From Candidatus Terraquivivens ruidianensis (GTDB lineage Archaea > Thermoproteota > Nitrososphaeria_A > Caldarchaeales > Wolframiiraptoraceae): a stretch of 64,000 nucleotides of DNA. Positions within the stretch are counted from its first letter, which is position 1. Each line of letters starts with the position of its first letter. Below the pieces are notes generated by a model. The model saw only the letters and a program-made list of their open reading frames with translations, made no database searches and was not told the origin of the DNA. Of the stretch, positions 17,018 through 24,413 are shown in pieces. A program made the position numbers and the translations under genes. The DNA lies in assembly GCA_023267975.1 (NCBI GenBank), contig JALNLA010000004.1, positions 1-64,000 on the forward strand, read 5' to 3'.

Positions 17018-17497
17018 TCAAACCCAAAGCGTAGGAACTTCCCTGATAACCCGAAGCAAAGCGGCAAAGAGTATTAACGATTTAGCAGTGAATGTAGGGT
17101 TGGAGTATATCTTTGCTAAGGGTTTTACCTTAACTAGTCTGCTCACGAATGCCGTTCCGGGACTCAGCTCCCCGGAAAAGATCTTCCTTGCGACATCGTA
17201 CGTGCTCTCCACGGTGTAGTCAGGATTGACATCGTCGGGTATGTCTTTAGTAACAGCAAACCGTTTGGTCATGCCTTTGTCTAGCTCTACGTAAATCGTC
17301 AGACTTTTGTCAAATGTCTCCTTCAACATATCCGGCAAATCCTTTATCACATACGCCACACTAAGGCTAAAGCCTGACGCTAAAGACATGATTTCTGGGT
17401 CAGTTGACTTTGCCTTCTCGATTGCTATGACGGCTTTACGAACCCAACCCTCTGATAAGAAGTACTCCGCCGCTGACATCATAAGTATAGATAACAA
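17018..17497 (-). CDS. SCP2 sterol-transfer-like domain protein
   Basis: A 159-residue protein that fits the SCP-2 fold: a helical start, the strand pair LTIYVELDKG / RFAVTKDIPDDVNPDYTVEST, then YDVARKIFSGELSPGTAFVSRLVKVKP and a final helix. The FSGELSPGTAFVSRL-KVKP segment is the usual 'x-G-x-D/S-x-x-A-x-x-x-G-x-h-K' region. It would bind hydrophobic ligands such as fatty acids or CoA esters; the true ligand is unknown. It is divergent from a hemerythrin gene across a 62-base region centred on a perfect palindrome. Confidence 0.7.
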   Translation of the reverse strand: MLSILMMSAAEYFLSEGWVRKAVIAIEKAKSTDPEIMSLASGFSLSVAYVIKDLPDMLKETFDKSLTIYVELDKGMTKRFAVTKDIPDDVNPDYTVESTYDVARKIFSGELSPGTAFVSRLVKVKPLAKIYSNPTFTAKSLILFAALLRVIREVPTLWV

Positions 17498-17508
17498 TTT
17501 TCTCTTTT

Positions 17509-17531
17509 TAAACGTAACGGCGTTACGTTTA
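17509..17531. promoter_or_regulatory. 23-base palindromic operator between divergent genes
   Basis: Two perfect 11-base arms, TAAACGTAACG (17509-17519) and CGTTACGTTTA (17521-17531), flank a single G. The right arm runs directly into TTTATATAT (17528-17536), the likely TATA box of the hemerythrin gene (ATG 17560), and the left arm abuts a T-rich TATA-like element for the SCP2 gene on the other strand. A dimeric regulator bound here would block both promoters. Confidence 0.75.
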
Positions 17532-17559
17532 TATATGTCTACTTAGTTAAGTTTTAGAC

Positions 17560-18057
17560 ATGAGCAAAGAATTGGACCCTATTAGAGAGTTAAGGGAGGA
17601 CCATAAAAAAGTCAAGGACTATCTATTGGAGCTAATTGATGCGCTTAACAAAAAAGACGCTCAAAGGTCTCTCGAAATTCTGGTACTGCTCGATAAGCTC
17701 GGAGGACCGCACTTCAGGTTCGAGGAGGAAACCCTGTACCCAACGTTAAAAAAGTTCTTCGGAGAAGAATACTACCAATACCTGCTGAAGGCTCACGATA
17801 GGGTTATCGCTGCAGCTAAAAAAATTGCCGAAATCTTAGGCAAGGGGGCTATTGCGGAAGATGAGGCAAAAATGCTAGTAAGCGTGATTAGGTCAGAGAT
17901 TTTGCCGCACCCCATAGAGTGCGAGGGCCTAACGTTGCTGACGGATAGGTTATCAAAAGAAGAACTTAGGATTATCGCGAAAAATATTGAACTAAGCAGG
18001 AACGAAAACGTCCCTCTACTTGAGTGGGCCGAGACAATTAGGGATAAAAAGGTATAA
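17560..18057 (+). CDS. hemerythrin-like (HHE) protein
   Basis: A 165-residue four-helix-bundle protein with the HHE ligand pattern: DHKKVKDYL (H15), GGPHFRFEEETLYP (His and Glu around 50-55), KAHDRV (about 85) and EILPHPIECEG (His about 123). These supply the histidines and carboxylates for a di-iron site. It may bind oxygen or nitric oxide, or store iron. A TATA box at 17528-17536 is about 28 bases before the ATG, so the transcript is leaderless and controlled by the adjacent palindrome. A DsrE gene follows after five bases in the same operon. Confidence 0.9.
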   Translation: MSKELDPIRELREDHKKVKDYLLELIDALNKKDAQRSLEILVLLDKLGGPHFRFEEETLYPTLKKFFGEEYYQYLLKAHDRVIAAAKKIAEILGKGAIAEDEAKMLVSVIRSEILPHPIECEGLTLLTDRLSKEELRIIAKNIELSRNENVPLLEWAETIRDKKV

Positions 18058-18062
18058 CTAAG

Positions 18063-18467
18063 ATGAAAAAGGTCGCACTGATAGTAAACACAGCGTCCTT
18101 CGAGAGAGTCGCATATGCGCTGTCTTTCGCAGTAGTAGCGGCTGCACGCGGTATCGAAGTGTTTGTGCTCTTTGCGTTTGAAGGTCTATATAGGTTGATT
18201 AAAGGAAATGTTGACGTACTAAGTGATGAGACGAATCCTTTCATAAGAAAAGAAATAGAGTCGGGTTTAAAAAAAGATAGCGTGATGCGAATATCTACAC
18301 TCATAAAGAACCTAAAGTACCTTGGAGGAAAGATATATGCTTGTCCCTCCGCCATGGCCTTACATAATGTGACGAAGGACGACCTTATAGATGATGTTGA
18401 CGGAGTGCTAGGTTTAGCCGCGTTTCTTGAGTCGATAGGTGACGCTTCAACGATTATTTACGTTTAA
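18063..18467 (+). CDS. DsrE-family protein
   Basis: A 134-residue alpha/beta protein with the DsrE/peroxiredoxin-like fold: KKVALIVNTASFERVAYALSFA at the start, a long helical insert with a variable region (55-80), then LKYLGGKIYACPSAMALHNV, where the cysteine lies in the position of the conserved sulfur-carrying Cys. Relatives carry sulfur or reduce disulfides. It follows the hemerythrin by five bases and overlaps the stop of the convergent HTH gene by four bases. It lies close to the sulfur-mobilisation cluster. Confidence 0.82.
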   Translation: MKKVALIVNTASFERVAYALSFAVVAAARGIEVFVLFAFEGLYRLIKGNVDVLSDETNPFIRKEIESGLKKDSVMRISTLIKNLKYLGGKIYACPSAMALHNVTKDDLIDDVDGVLGLAAFLESIGDASTIIYV

Positions 18468-18808
18468 CTTTCTTTTTTTATTTTTGGTGCCTCGCATTTA
18501 GACGATTCGAGTATTCTGCATATCTCGCAGACCATATCGTTTACGGATTCTTTTGAAGCCTCATTTTTAACAATAGCACTAGCCATACGGCTTATTAACT
18601 CACGAACGACAGGGTTCGTTCTCAACCGTCTTATCATTTTAAAGCCGCGCTTTGCAGATAAGTACTGGCTTATCGCTGGCCTCGTGGTCCCGATAATCCT
18701 TGCCACCTCTGTCTGGGATAGCGCATGTTTATCAATAAGCTCTTTAGCTATAAGCGCACGTACTGATGGCATTACGTCGAGGACAAATTTTTCACATGGT
18801 GACCTCAA
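18464..18808 (-). CDS. HTH regulator with cysteine cluster (COG2522-like)
   Basis: A 114-residue protein. Residues about 12-55 are a Cro/XRE-like helix-turn-helix (LSQTEVARIIGTTRPAISQYLSAKRG). Four cysteines are visible: C5 near the N-terminus and a C-terminal CEICRILESSKC, i.e. CxxC-x6-C. This arrangement is typical of COG2522 archaeal regulators that may bind a metal or Fe-S cluster. Its neighbours (hemerythrin, DsrE, E1/TusA/SufS) suggest redox or sulfur sensing. It is a candidate binder of the palindrome at 17509. That link is inference. Confidence 0.8.
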   Translation of the reverse strand: MRSPCEKFVLDVMPSVRALIAKELIDKHALSQTEVARIIGTTRPAISQYLSAKRGFKMIRRLRTNPVVRELISRMASAIVKNEASKESVNDMVCEICRILESSKCEAPKIKKES

Positions 18809-18853
18809 TTTAGAGCCTCAATACGAATAATGAATCATGGGTTAAATATAAAT

Positions 18854-19936
18854 TTACCCACTGACTGGGGGAACGGCAAATTTCTTGACCAATTCATCAT
18901 AAAGTTCCAAAACCGTCTCATCATCGTAAATTCCGGAGCTCGGCGCAACTTGGACCACAGTAACTCCGCCTTTCAAGAACGTTATTGTGACATCTTTTCT
19001 GTACTCGAATGTTATTCCTAGTCTTGTCCTTTTCTTTGGATGTATGCCGTGTTTGGCAAGAAGATGATCGGTAGAATCCAAATCAATCTCCGAGGCGGTT
19101 GTTACCATGAATACACCCCTACCATCCCTTCCACAGACTCCGCTCACGACTTTCTCCTCAAGCGGTCTTGAGACAACCTTGCCGCTTCCACATACGGGAC
19201 AATCAGGCACCCTAGCAATTTTGACAAAATCAAAAGACATCTTGTTAACGTCGATGTAGAGTAGACGATTCTTTAACAGTAGGTCCTTGTTCAGCAGAAC
19301 CCTTACTGCCTCTGACACTTGTACACCAGATACGATGTCTATCAGTGGAGGGAAGACACCGACGATAGCACACTTGGGTAGGTCCTCATCCTGAAGACCG
19401 GAATAAAAACATTCAAGGCAAGCCGTTTCATTAGGTAAGATTGTGGAAACTACTCCGATGGTTTCTATTGCAGCGGCGAATATGTATGGAATCTTAAGCT
19501 TCACGATTGCCCTATTTATTATGTACCTTGCCTCAACGCTGTCAAGACCATCGATTACTATGTCAACACCTTCCAACAACTTTTCAACGTTTTTTGAGGA
19601 GATGTTAGTTGCAACGGCGTCGATTTTCACGTTGGAATTCAAAGAATTTATTCTTTCCTCTAAGACTTCGACTTTCGGCACGCCCACGAAATTTTCCCCA
19701 TAGACCCTCTGCCTATGTAAATCTGACAAAGATACTACGTCCCTATCCACTATTCGAATGTAACCTACACCCATGGCCGCCAGCGTGATTGCAGCAGGCG
19801 AGCCCAGCCCTCCGGCTCCCATTATACAAACTCTGCTGGACTTCAGCTTAGTCTGACCAGCGTAACCGATATAATCGAGTACGAGTTGTCTCGAGTACCT
19901 CTCCAGCTCTTTATCGGTAAGCTCTTCCAATTTCAC
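18854..19936 (-). CDS. ThiF/MoeB-type E1-like adenylyltransferase
   Basis: An about 360-residue E1-like enzyme that adenylates the C-terminus of a ubiquitin-like or sulfur-carrier protein. It has the nucleotide loop GAGGLGS, DRDVVSLSDLHRQ (the D-x5-S-(N/D)-L-x-RQ motif), DGLDSVEAR, catalytic-Cys region LPKCAIVGVF, and zinc pairs CLEC and CPVC. A C-terminal domain of about 100 residues (CGRDGRGVF onward) matches the extension of archaeal E1-like proteins. No rhodanese domain. A GTG at 19936 is preferred because it lies about 30 bases after the TATA box; a TTG at 19951 is too close. It is divergent from tusA-sufS-iscU. No ThiS/MoaD/Urm1-like partner in the window. Confidence 0.88.
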   Translation of the reverse strand: MKLEELTDKELERYSRQLVLDYIGYAGQTKLKSSRVCIMGAGGLGSPAAITLAAMGVGYIRIVDRDVVSLSDLHRQRVYGENFVGVPKVEVLEERINSLNSNVKIDAVATNISSKNVEKLLEGVDIVIDGLDSVEARYIINRAIVKLKIPYIFAAAIETIGVVSTILPNETACLECFYSGLQDEDLPKCAIVGVFPPLIDIVSGVQVSEAVRVLLNKDLLLKNRLLYIDVNKMSFDFVKIARVPDCPVCGSGKVVSRPLEEKVVSGVCGRDGRGVFMVTTASEIDLDSTDHLLAKHGIHPKKRTRLGITFEYRKDVTITFLKGGVTVVQVAPSSGIYDDETVLELYDELVKKFAVPPVSG

Positions 19937-19959
19937 GGACGACGATAACAACGTTAACT

Positions 19960-19972
19960 ATATATAAAGGCA
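19960..19972. promoter_or_regulatory. shared bidirectional TATA box
   Basis: The core TATATATA at 19963-19970 is a palindrome and serves either strand. It lies about 22 bases before the TusA ATG (19987) and about 30 bases before the E1 GTG (19936). The two genes therefore appear to share a single promoter element and cannot both be transcribed from it at once. Confidence 0.6.
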
Positions 19973-19986
19973 TCGCTAATTTAACG

Positions 19987-20238
19987 ATGATGGCTTTAAA
20001 ACAGCATATAATTGTGGACGCTCGTTTCAAGTCTTGTCCCGGTCCCTTGATAAGTCTTATCGAAGCAGTCAAGAAAGCCGAACCGGGTCAAGTAATAAAA
20101 CTACTTGCAACTGATCCAGCGTCGCCTATGGACGTTAAAGAGTGGATTAAGAGTACAAAGCATAGGCTGTTAGAAGTGAAAGAAAAAGAGAATGCCTACG
20201 AGATATACGTAGAAGTGGTGGGTGGCGAGCTTGGCTAG
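19987..20238 (+). CDS. TusA/SirA-like sulfur carrier protein
   Basis: An 83-residue protein with the TusA signature at DARFKSCPGPLISLIEAV, where the cysteine of CPGP carries persulfide sulfur, and the strand/helix core VIKLLATDPASPMDVKEWI. It would receive sulfur from the cysteine desulfurase encoded immediately downstream (17-base overlap) and pass it on for thiolation or Fe-S work. Two ATGs in a row start the frame; 19987 is the first. The mRNA is leaderless from the shared TATA. Confidence 0.93.
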   Translation: MMALKQHIIVDARFKSCPGPLISLIEAVKKAEPGQVIKLLATDPASPMDVKEWIKSTKHRLLEVKEKENAYEIYVEVVGGELG

Positions 20239-21475
20239 CGATGTGCGCGTAGGTATAAGAGAGTTGTTAGAGACGCACGGGAAACCTACTAGAGAGGTAT
20301 ACTTAGACTCTGAGAATTCAGGCATGATTTTCCCTGAGGCCTTGAAGTCGATGGTTGATGCATATAAAGAGTCTTTTACTGGTCATCCATCCATCACCCA
20401 CAGGCGTGGCTGGGAATCGTATGAGGCGCTTTACAAAGCATCCTCAAACATAGCTAAATTTATAAACTGTAAACCTGATGAGTTAGCTTTCACGCATAAT
20501 GGTACCGAGGCAAACAACTTAGCAGTTCTTGGGCTAAACAAAGAGAGCGGAAGAAGAAATATAGTCGTTTCAGCGATAGAGCACCTAAGCGTGATCTTCC
20601 CTGCGGAGCAACTCCAGAAGTACGGTTACAAAGTAATAAAGGTACCAGTGGACCAGGAAGGCTTCGTGAATTTGGACTTTTTGATGAACAACGTAGACAA
20701 GGATACGCTATTAGTGAGCGTTGGGGCTGTAAACCACGAGATAGGAACCATACAGGATTTGAGGGCAATAGTGGAATCAGTTAAGGATAAGGATGAAAAC
20801 ATAATATTTCATACGGATGCTTGCGATGCTCTTGGAAGGATAGGCTTAGACGTCAAAAAGCTGAATGTTGACCTAGCATCGTTCAGCAGCCATAAGGTAT
20901 GCGGCCCTAAGGGTGCTGGGGTGCTCTACATAAGAGAGGGGGTTAAGGTGGAACCAATTATACATGGTCAGCTGAGCACGCAGAAATTATGGCCGGGGTT
21001 AGAAAACGTACCAGCCATAGCTGGTTTTGGGAAAGCTATCGAATTGTTTACTTCGAACTTTGATTCATACGTAAACCGTATGACTAAGCTTAGGGACTCA
21101 CTCATTCAAGGCATTTTGTCGAGTGTCGAGTATACGCTTCTAAATGGCCCCTCGGGAAATAAACGTTCACCCGACAACGCTAACGTAAGCGTGCTGTACT
21201 GCGAGGGTGAGGCATTGACCGTGGAGCTTAGCCTTAAGGGCATTTATGTATCCAGCGGAAGTGCATGCACCAGCCGCATTCTACAGCCAAGCCACGTGTT
21301 GCTCGCAATAAGAAGAGAGTTTCATGAGGCGCATGGAAGCATTCTGATGAAGGTAACCCCCCTCCATTCTTATGAGGATGTGCAGTATGTAATCGAGAAC
21401 ATCCCTAGCGTAGTACAGAGGTTAAGGTCTATAAGTCCTCTAAAACCTAAGGAAGGTGGTGAAGATGTCGGATAG
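20222..21475 (+). CDS. cysteine desulfurase (NifS/SufS-type)
   Basis: A 417-residue PLP enzyme converting cysteine to alanine and protein-bound persulfide. The PLP lysine is in SFSSHKVCGPKGAGVL, the substrate histidine in SAIEHLSV and the active cysteine in SSGSACTSR; the long flexible Cys loop with a SGSACTS sequence suggests the IscS/NifS-like class. It overlaps tusA by 17 bases and iscU by about 11, so the three form a translationally coupled operon. Confidence 0.94.
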   Translation: MASLASDVRVGIRELLETHGKPTREVYLDSENSGMIFPEALKSMVDAYKESFTGHPSITHRRGWESYEALYKASSNIAKFINCKPDELAFTHNGTEANNLAVLGLNKESGRRNIVVSAIEHLSVIFPAEQLQKYGYKVIKVPVDQEGFVNLDFLMNNVDKDTLLVSVGAVNHEIGTIQDLRAIVESVKDKDENIIFHTDACDALGRIGLDVKKLNVDLASFSSHKVCGPKGAGVLYIREGVKVEPIIHGQLSTQKLWPGLENVPAIAGFGKAIELFTSNFDSYVNRMTKLRDSLIQGILSSVEYTLLNGPSGNKRSPDNANVSVLYCEGEALTVELSLKGIYVSSGSACTSRILQPSHVLLAIRREFHEAHGSILMKVTPLHSYEDVQYVIENIPSVVQRLRSISPLKPKEGGEDVG

Positions 21476-21977
21476 AATACCCTTACCCTATACACCAAAA
21501 GTTCTTGAGCTCTTTAAAAACCCGAAAAATTTAGGGAAGATGGTGGATGCGAACGCTTCGGCGATGGCGGGGAGTCTTGCATGTGGGGACATGATCGCCA
21601 TATACCTTAAGATAGACGATGAAACGCAAACGATACTTAACGCCACTTTCGAGAGCTACGGATGCGCAGCCAACATAGCCGCATCGAGCATACTGACAGA
21701 GATGCTTAAGGGTAAAAAACTGGAGGATGCGTGGAAAATCTCATGGAAAGATGTATCGAGTGAGCTTGGAGGGTTACCAACCGTCAAGTACCACTGCGGT
21801 GTGATGGCCGTGGGTGCTTTCAGAAGAGCAGTCAGGGGATACTTCAAGAATAAGCAAAAACCGGAATGGATTCCAGAGGAGTTAACGGCGGAAGAAAGGC
21901 ACGTCGTTGAAGAGGAGAAGCTCGTCGAGATACTCTCTAAAAGGATGTCGTCTGGCTCATTGCCGCCAACTTGCTAA
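21465..21977 (+). CDS. IscU/NifU-type Fe-S scaffold protein
   Basis: About 170 residues with the three IscU cysteine motifs: GSLACGD, ESYGCAAN and VKYHCGVMA (the D of the first motif and the HC pair of the third are the usual ligands). A C-terminal tail of about 50 residues ends in a cysteine (LPPTC). ATG 21465 is preferred over GTG 21456 because GGAAGGTGGT sits directly upstream as an SD. It receives sulfur from the upstream desulfurase. The operon ends near tRNA-Asn, which lies on the other strand. Confidence 0.93.
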   Translation: MSDRIPLPYTPKVLELFKNPKNLGKMVDANASAMAGSLACGDMIAIYLKIDDETQTILNATFESYGCAANIAASSILTEMLKGKKLEDAWKISWKDVSSELGGLPTVKYHCGVMAVGAFRRAVRGYFKNKQKPEWIPEELTAEERHVVEEEKLVEILSKRMSSGSLPPTC

Positions 21978-22061
21978 ATCAGAAACTTGCATTAATACAT
22001 CAGACAGCGTTGAGTGGACTGCAACCCTTTCAAAAAAACTTAGTTATCTGATAAGTATTGA

Positions 22062-22156
22062 CGCCGCGGGTCGGATTCGAACCGACGACCAACGGGTTAA
22101 CAGCCTCAGCCCCCTTCTATGAGGCCCGCTGCTCTACCGAGCTGAGCTACCGCGGC
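22062..22156 (-). tRNA. tRNA-Asn (anticodon GTT) with 21-base non-canonical intron
   Basis: On the minus strand: acceptor GCCGCGG/CCGCGGC with discriminator G (an Asn trait), D arm GCTC/GAGC and T arm GTCGG-TTCGAAT-CCGAC. The anticodon arm is GCGGG-CTGTTAA-CCCGT once 21 bases are removed. The extra bases come before the anticodon, between positions 29 and 33 (the exact joint is ambiguous by up to three bases), so the intron is not at 37/38. The intron can pair internally (CCTCA/TGAGG). The mature tRNA is 74 bases. Confidence 0.9.
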
Positions 22157-22208
22157 TTATTCTCTAGATTGTAAAGCAGGACGTTTTAAATTTTTATTTA
22201 AATTGGTT

Positions 22209-23861
22209 TTAGCCCAAAGGCAACGAAACGTACCCTGATTTGTTATGAGTTTCGAGACTCCTCTTCCTCATCAGAGCGGCCCTTATAAATCCCAGATACG
22301 CCGGCTCGGGCTTTCCTGGTCTTGAGATAAACTCTGCATGGTACTGGGTTGCTATGAAGTAAGGATGACTTGGTAATTCAATGATCTCAACCCTGCGCCC
22401 ATCCTCGGACATGCCTGAGAAGACAATGCCCGCACGGTTTATCCTATCCCAGTATGCCGGATTAACTTCGTACCTATGACGATGTCTCTGGTACGTTACC
22501 TCAGAGTTGTAGAGTCTGTACGCGAGTGTTCCAGGCTTTATGATTACTTTGGATGCACCAAGTCTCATGGTACCGCCTAAGTTTTCAAGAGAGCGTTGTT
22601 CTGGTAAAAGGTCTACGACTGGATGCGGTGTATCTTCCGATATTTCCGTGCTATTTGCGCCATCAAGGCCGCAAACATTCCTCGCATACTCGACGACAGA
22701 AAGTTGCATACCGAAGCATATCCCAAGAAATGGTATCCCGTTCTCCCTAGAATACCTGATTGTATTTATCTTACCTTCGACGCCCCTATGACCGAATCCA
22801 CCCGGTACTAGTACTCCGTCATACCTATTAAGCAAGCTGACCCTTTCAGGATCTGCCTCAAACCCTTCCACATCCACCCAATCTATGAGAGCCCTAACCC
22901 TTGCATAGGCAGCGGCATGTATTAGCGCCTCCTTTACGCTAACGTAAGAATCTATAAGCTTAGTGTACTTACCACACACAGCAATCCTAACTTCTTCCTT
23001 AGCGTTCTTCATCGAAGAAACTATCTCGTTCCATTCCTTTAATTTTGGTTGTTTCCAACCCAAGTTAAGCCTGCTAGTTATAAAAACACCCATACCCTGC
23101 TCTTCCAATATCAGCGGTACTTCGTACACGTACTCCACATCGTAAGAACAGAAAACGGCGTTCTCTGGAAGCGTTCCGAATAGAGCTATCTTGCTTCTTG
23201 TTGCTTTATCTATTGGTTTCTCACACCTTGCTACTATAGCATCCGGTTGTATGCCTATCCTACGTAGCTCGTTTACGCTGTGCTGCAAGGCCTTGGTTTT
23301 GAATTCCTCGGTAGCCTTCAGTATAGGCACCAGAGCTACGTGGATGAAAAGCGTATTCTCAAACCCTTCTTCGAGACGCATTTGCCTTGCGGCTTCTAAG
23401 AAAGGTTGTCCTTCTATGTCGCCTGCTGTACCGCCTATCTCGACTATGGCTACGTCAATGTTGTCTTTCTCCGCGGCCAACCTTATTCTACGCTTAATCT
23501 CGTCCGTTATGTGAGGAACTATTTGGACGCATTTGCCTAAGTAATCTCCCCTTCTTTCTTTTGTGATGACCTCCAAGTAAACCTGCCCTGTCGTGATGTT
23601 GTTATTCCTCGAAAGCGTGGTATTCAGAAATCGCTCGTACCATCCTATGTCCAGGTCTGTTTCGCCACCGTCATCGGTAACGAAAACCTCACCGTGAGCG
23701 TATGGGTTCATCGTGCCGCTGTCAACGTTTAGGTACGGGTCTATCTTTATGGCTGTTACCCTGTAACCCCTTGCCTGTAAAACCCTGCCTACTGAGGATA
23801 CAACTATGCCCTTGCCTACTGACGAGACTACGCCGCCCGTTACGAAGATGTATTTCGGCAC
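22209..23861 (-). CDS. pyrG: CTP synthase
   Basis: A 550-residue enzyme making CTP from UTP with glutamine as nitrogen donor. The synthetase domain (1-270) starts [21 protein letters not shown] and has [17 protein letters not shown]. The class I glutaminase domain (about 290-545) has the oxyanion GGFGHRG, nucleophile GICFGMQ and the C-terminal His/Glu pair in [11 protein letters not shown]. Length and motif order are typical. It stands alone, with tRNA-Asn downstream. The metal-repressor operon starts divergently 118 bases upstream. Confidence 0.97.
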   Translation of the reverse strand: MPKYIFVTGGVVSSVGKGIVVSSVGRVLQARGYRVTAIKIDPYLNVDSGTMNPYAHGEVFVTDDGGETDLDIGWYERFLNTTLSRNNNITTGQVYLEVITKERRGDYLGKCVQIVPHITDEIKRRIRLAAEKDNIDVAIVEIGGTAGDIEGQPFLEAARQMRLEEGFENTLFIHVALVPILKATEEFKTKALQHSVNELRRIGIQPDAIVARCEKPIDKATRSKIALFGTLPENAVFCSYDVEYVYEVPLILEEQGMGVFITSRLNLGWKQPKLKEWNEIVSSMKNAKEEVRIAVCGKYTKLIDSYVSVKEALIHAAAYARVRALIDWVDVEGFEADPERVSLLNRYDGVLVPGGFGHRGVEGKINTIRYSRENGIPFLGICFGMQLSVVEYARNVCGLDGANSTEISEDTPHPVVDLLPEQRSLENLGGTMRLGASKVIIKPGTLAYRLYNSEVTYQRHRHRYEVNPAYWDRINRAGIVFSGMSEDGRRVEIIELPSHPYFIATQYHAEFISRPGKPEPAYLGFIRAALMRKRSLETHNKSGYVSLPLG

Positions 23862-23955
23862 AAAAATGATGGCCTTGGGTCTAATATAAATATTTGCAAA
23901 AATTGTAGCTGCTTTGCTGTATTGTTAACCGAAATATTTGGTCAAAAGTTTAATA

Positions 23956-23972
23956 GTTAGGCACTACCTAAC
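23956..23972. promoter_or_regulatory. DtxR-type operator at the metal-transport operon
   Basis: A perfect inverted repeat GTTAGG (23956-23961), CACTA spacer, CCTAAC (23967-23972). It contains the TTAGG...CCTAA arms known from DtxR/MDR1 sites. It lies between a TATA-like AGTTTAATA (23948-23955) and the ATG (23979), i.e. across the expected transcription start. Binding would block initiation, giving autoregulation of the DtxR-like gene and co-transcribed transporter. Confidence 0.7.
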
Positions 23973-23978
23973 ATTATC

Positions 23979-24413
23979 ATGTTTAAGAACCTTAGCAAGA
24001 TCGAATCCCGTTATCTTAAGCGCATCTATACGTCGGTAGTTGAGGACAGAAGACAGATTACGAGTGGAGACCTTGCCAAGATATTTAACGTCAGGACACC
24101 CTCAGCGATAGACGTTTTGAACAAACTGGAGAAAAAGAGATACGTTAAAAAAGAAAAGTATGGATACGTCACGCTGACTCAAGCTGGCTACAACGTTGCC
24201 GTCGAGCTATTACATGCCCACAGGGTCTTTGAGGTCTTTCTCGTGAAGAACCTCGGTATGGGGTTTAGCGACGCATGCAAGGCAGCAAGCGACGTGGACC
24301 ACATATTCGATAAGGAAGTTATAGCTAGGCTTTGCGTTTACCTTAAGAAACCCGAGAAATGTTGCCACGATCGTGTTATAATCCATAAAGGCTGTGGGGT
24401 GAAGAATAGGTGA
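23979..24413 (+). CDS. DtxR/MntR-family metal-dependent repressor
   Basis: A 144-residue protein. Residues 1-65 are the winged helix (ITSGDLAKIFNVRTPSAIDVLNKLEKKRYVKKEKYGYVTLTQAG). Residues about 66-135 are the dimerisation/metal domain with HAHRVFEVFLVKNLG, CKAASDVDHIFDKEVIARLC and the C-terminal CCHDR. These supply His, Asp, Glu and Cys metal ligands. It would repress transcription when Fe, Mn or Zn is high. The downstream ABC transporter overlaps it by four bases (GTGA), and the operator across the promoter fits self-repression. Confidence 0.9.
   Translation: MFKNLSKIESRYLKRIYTSVVEDRRQITSGDLAKIFNVRTPSAIDVLNKLEKKRYVKKEKYGYVTLTQAGYNVAVELLHAHRVFEVFLVKNLGMGFSDACKAASDVDHIFDKEVIARLCVYLKKPEKCCHDRVIIHKGCGVKNR

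Noticed and set aside
18854-19936. Eukaryote-like ubiquitin E1 system
   Set aside because: No E2, RING E3, ubiquitin-like or Rpn11-type genes are nearby; the neighbours are sulfur-transfer genes.
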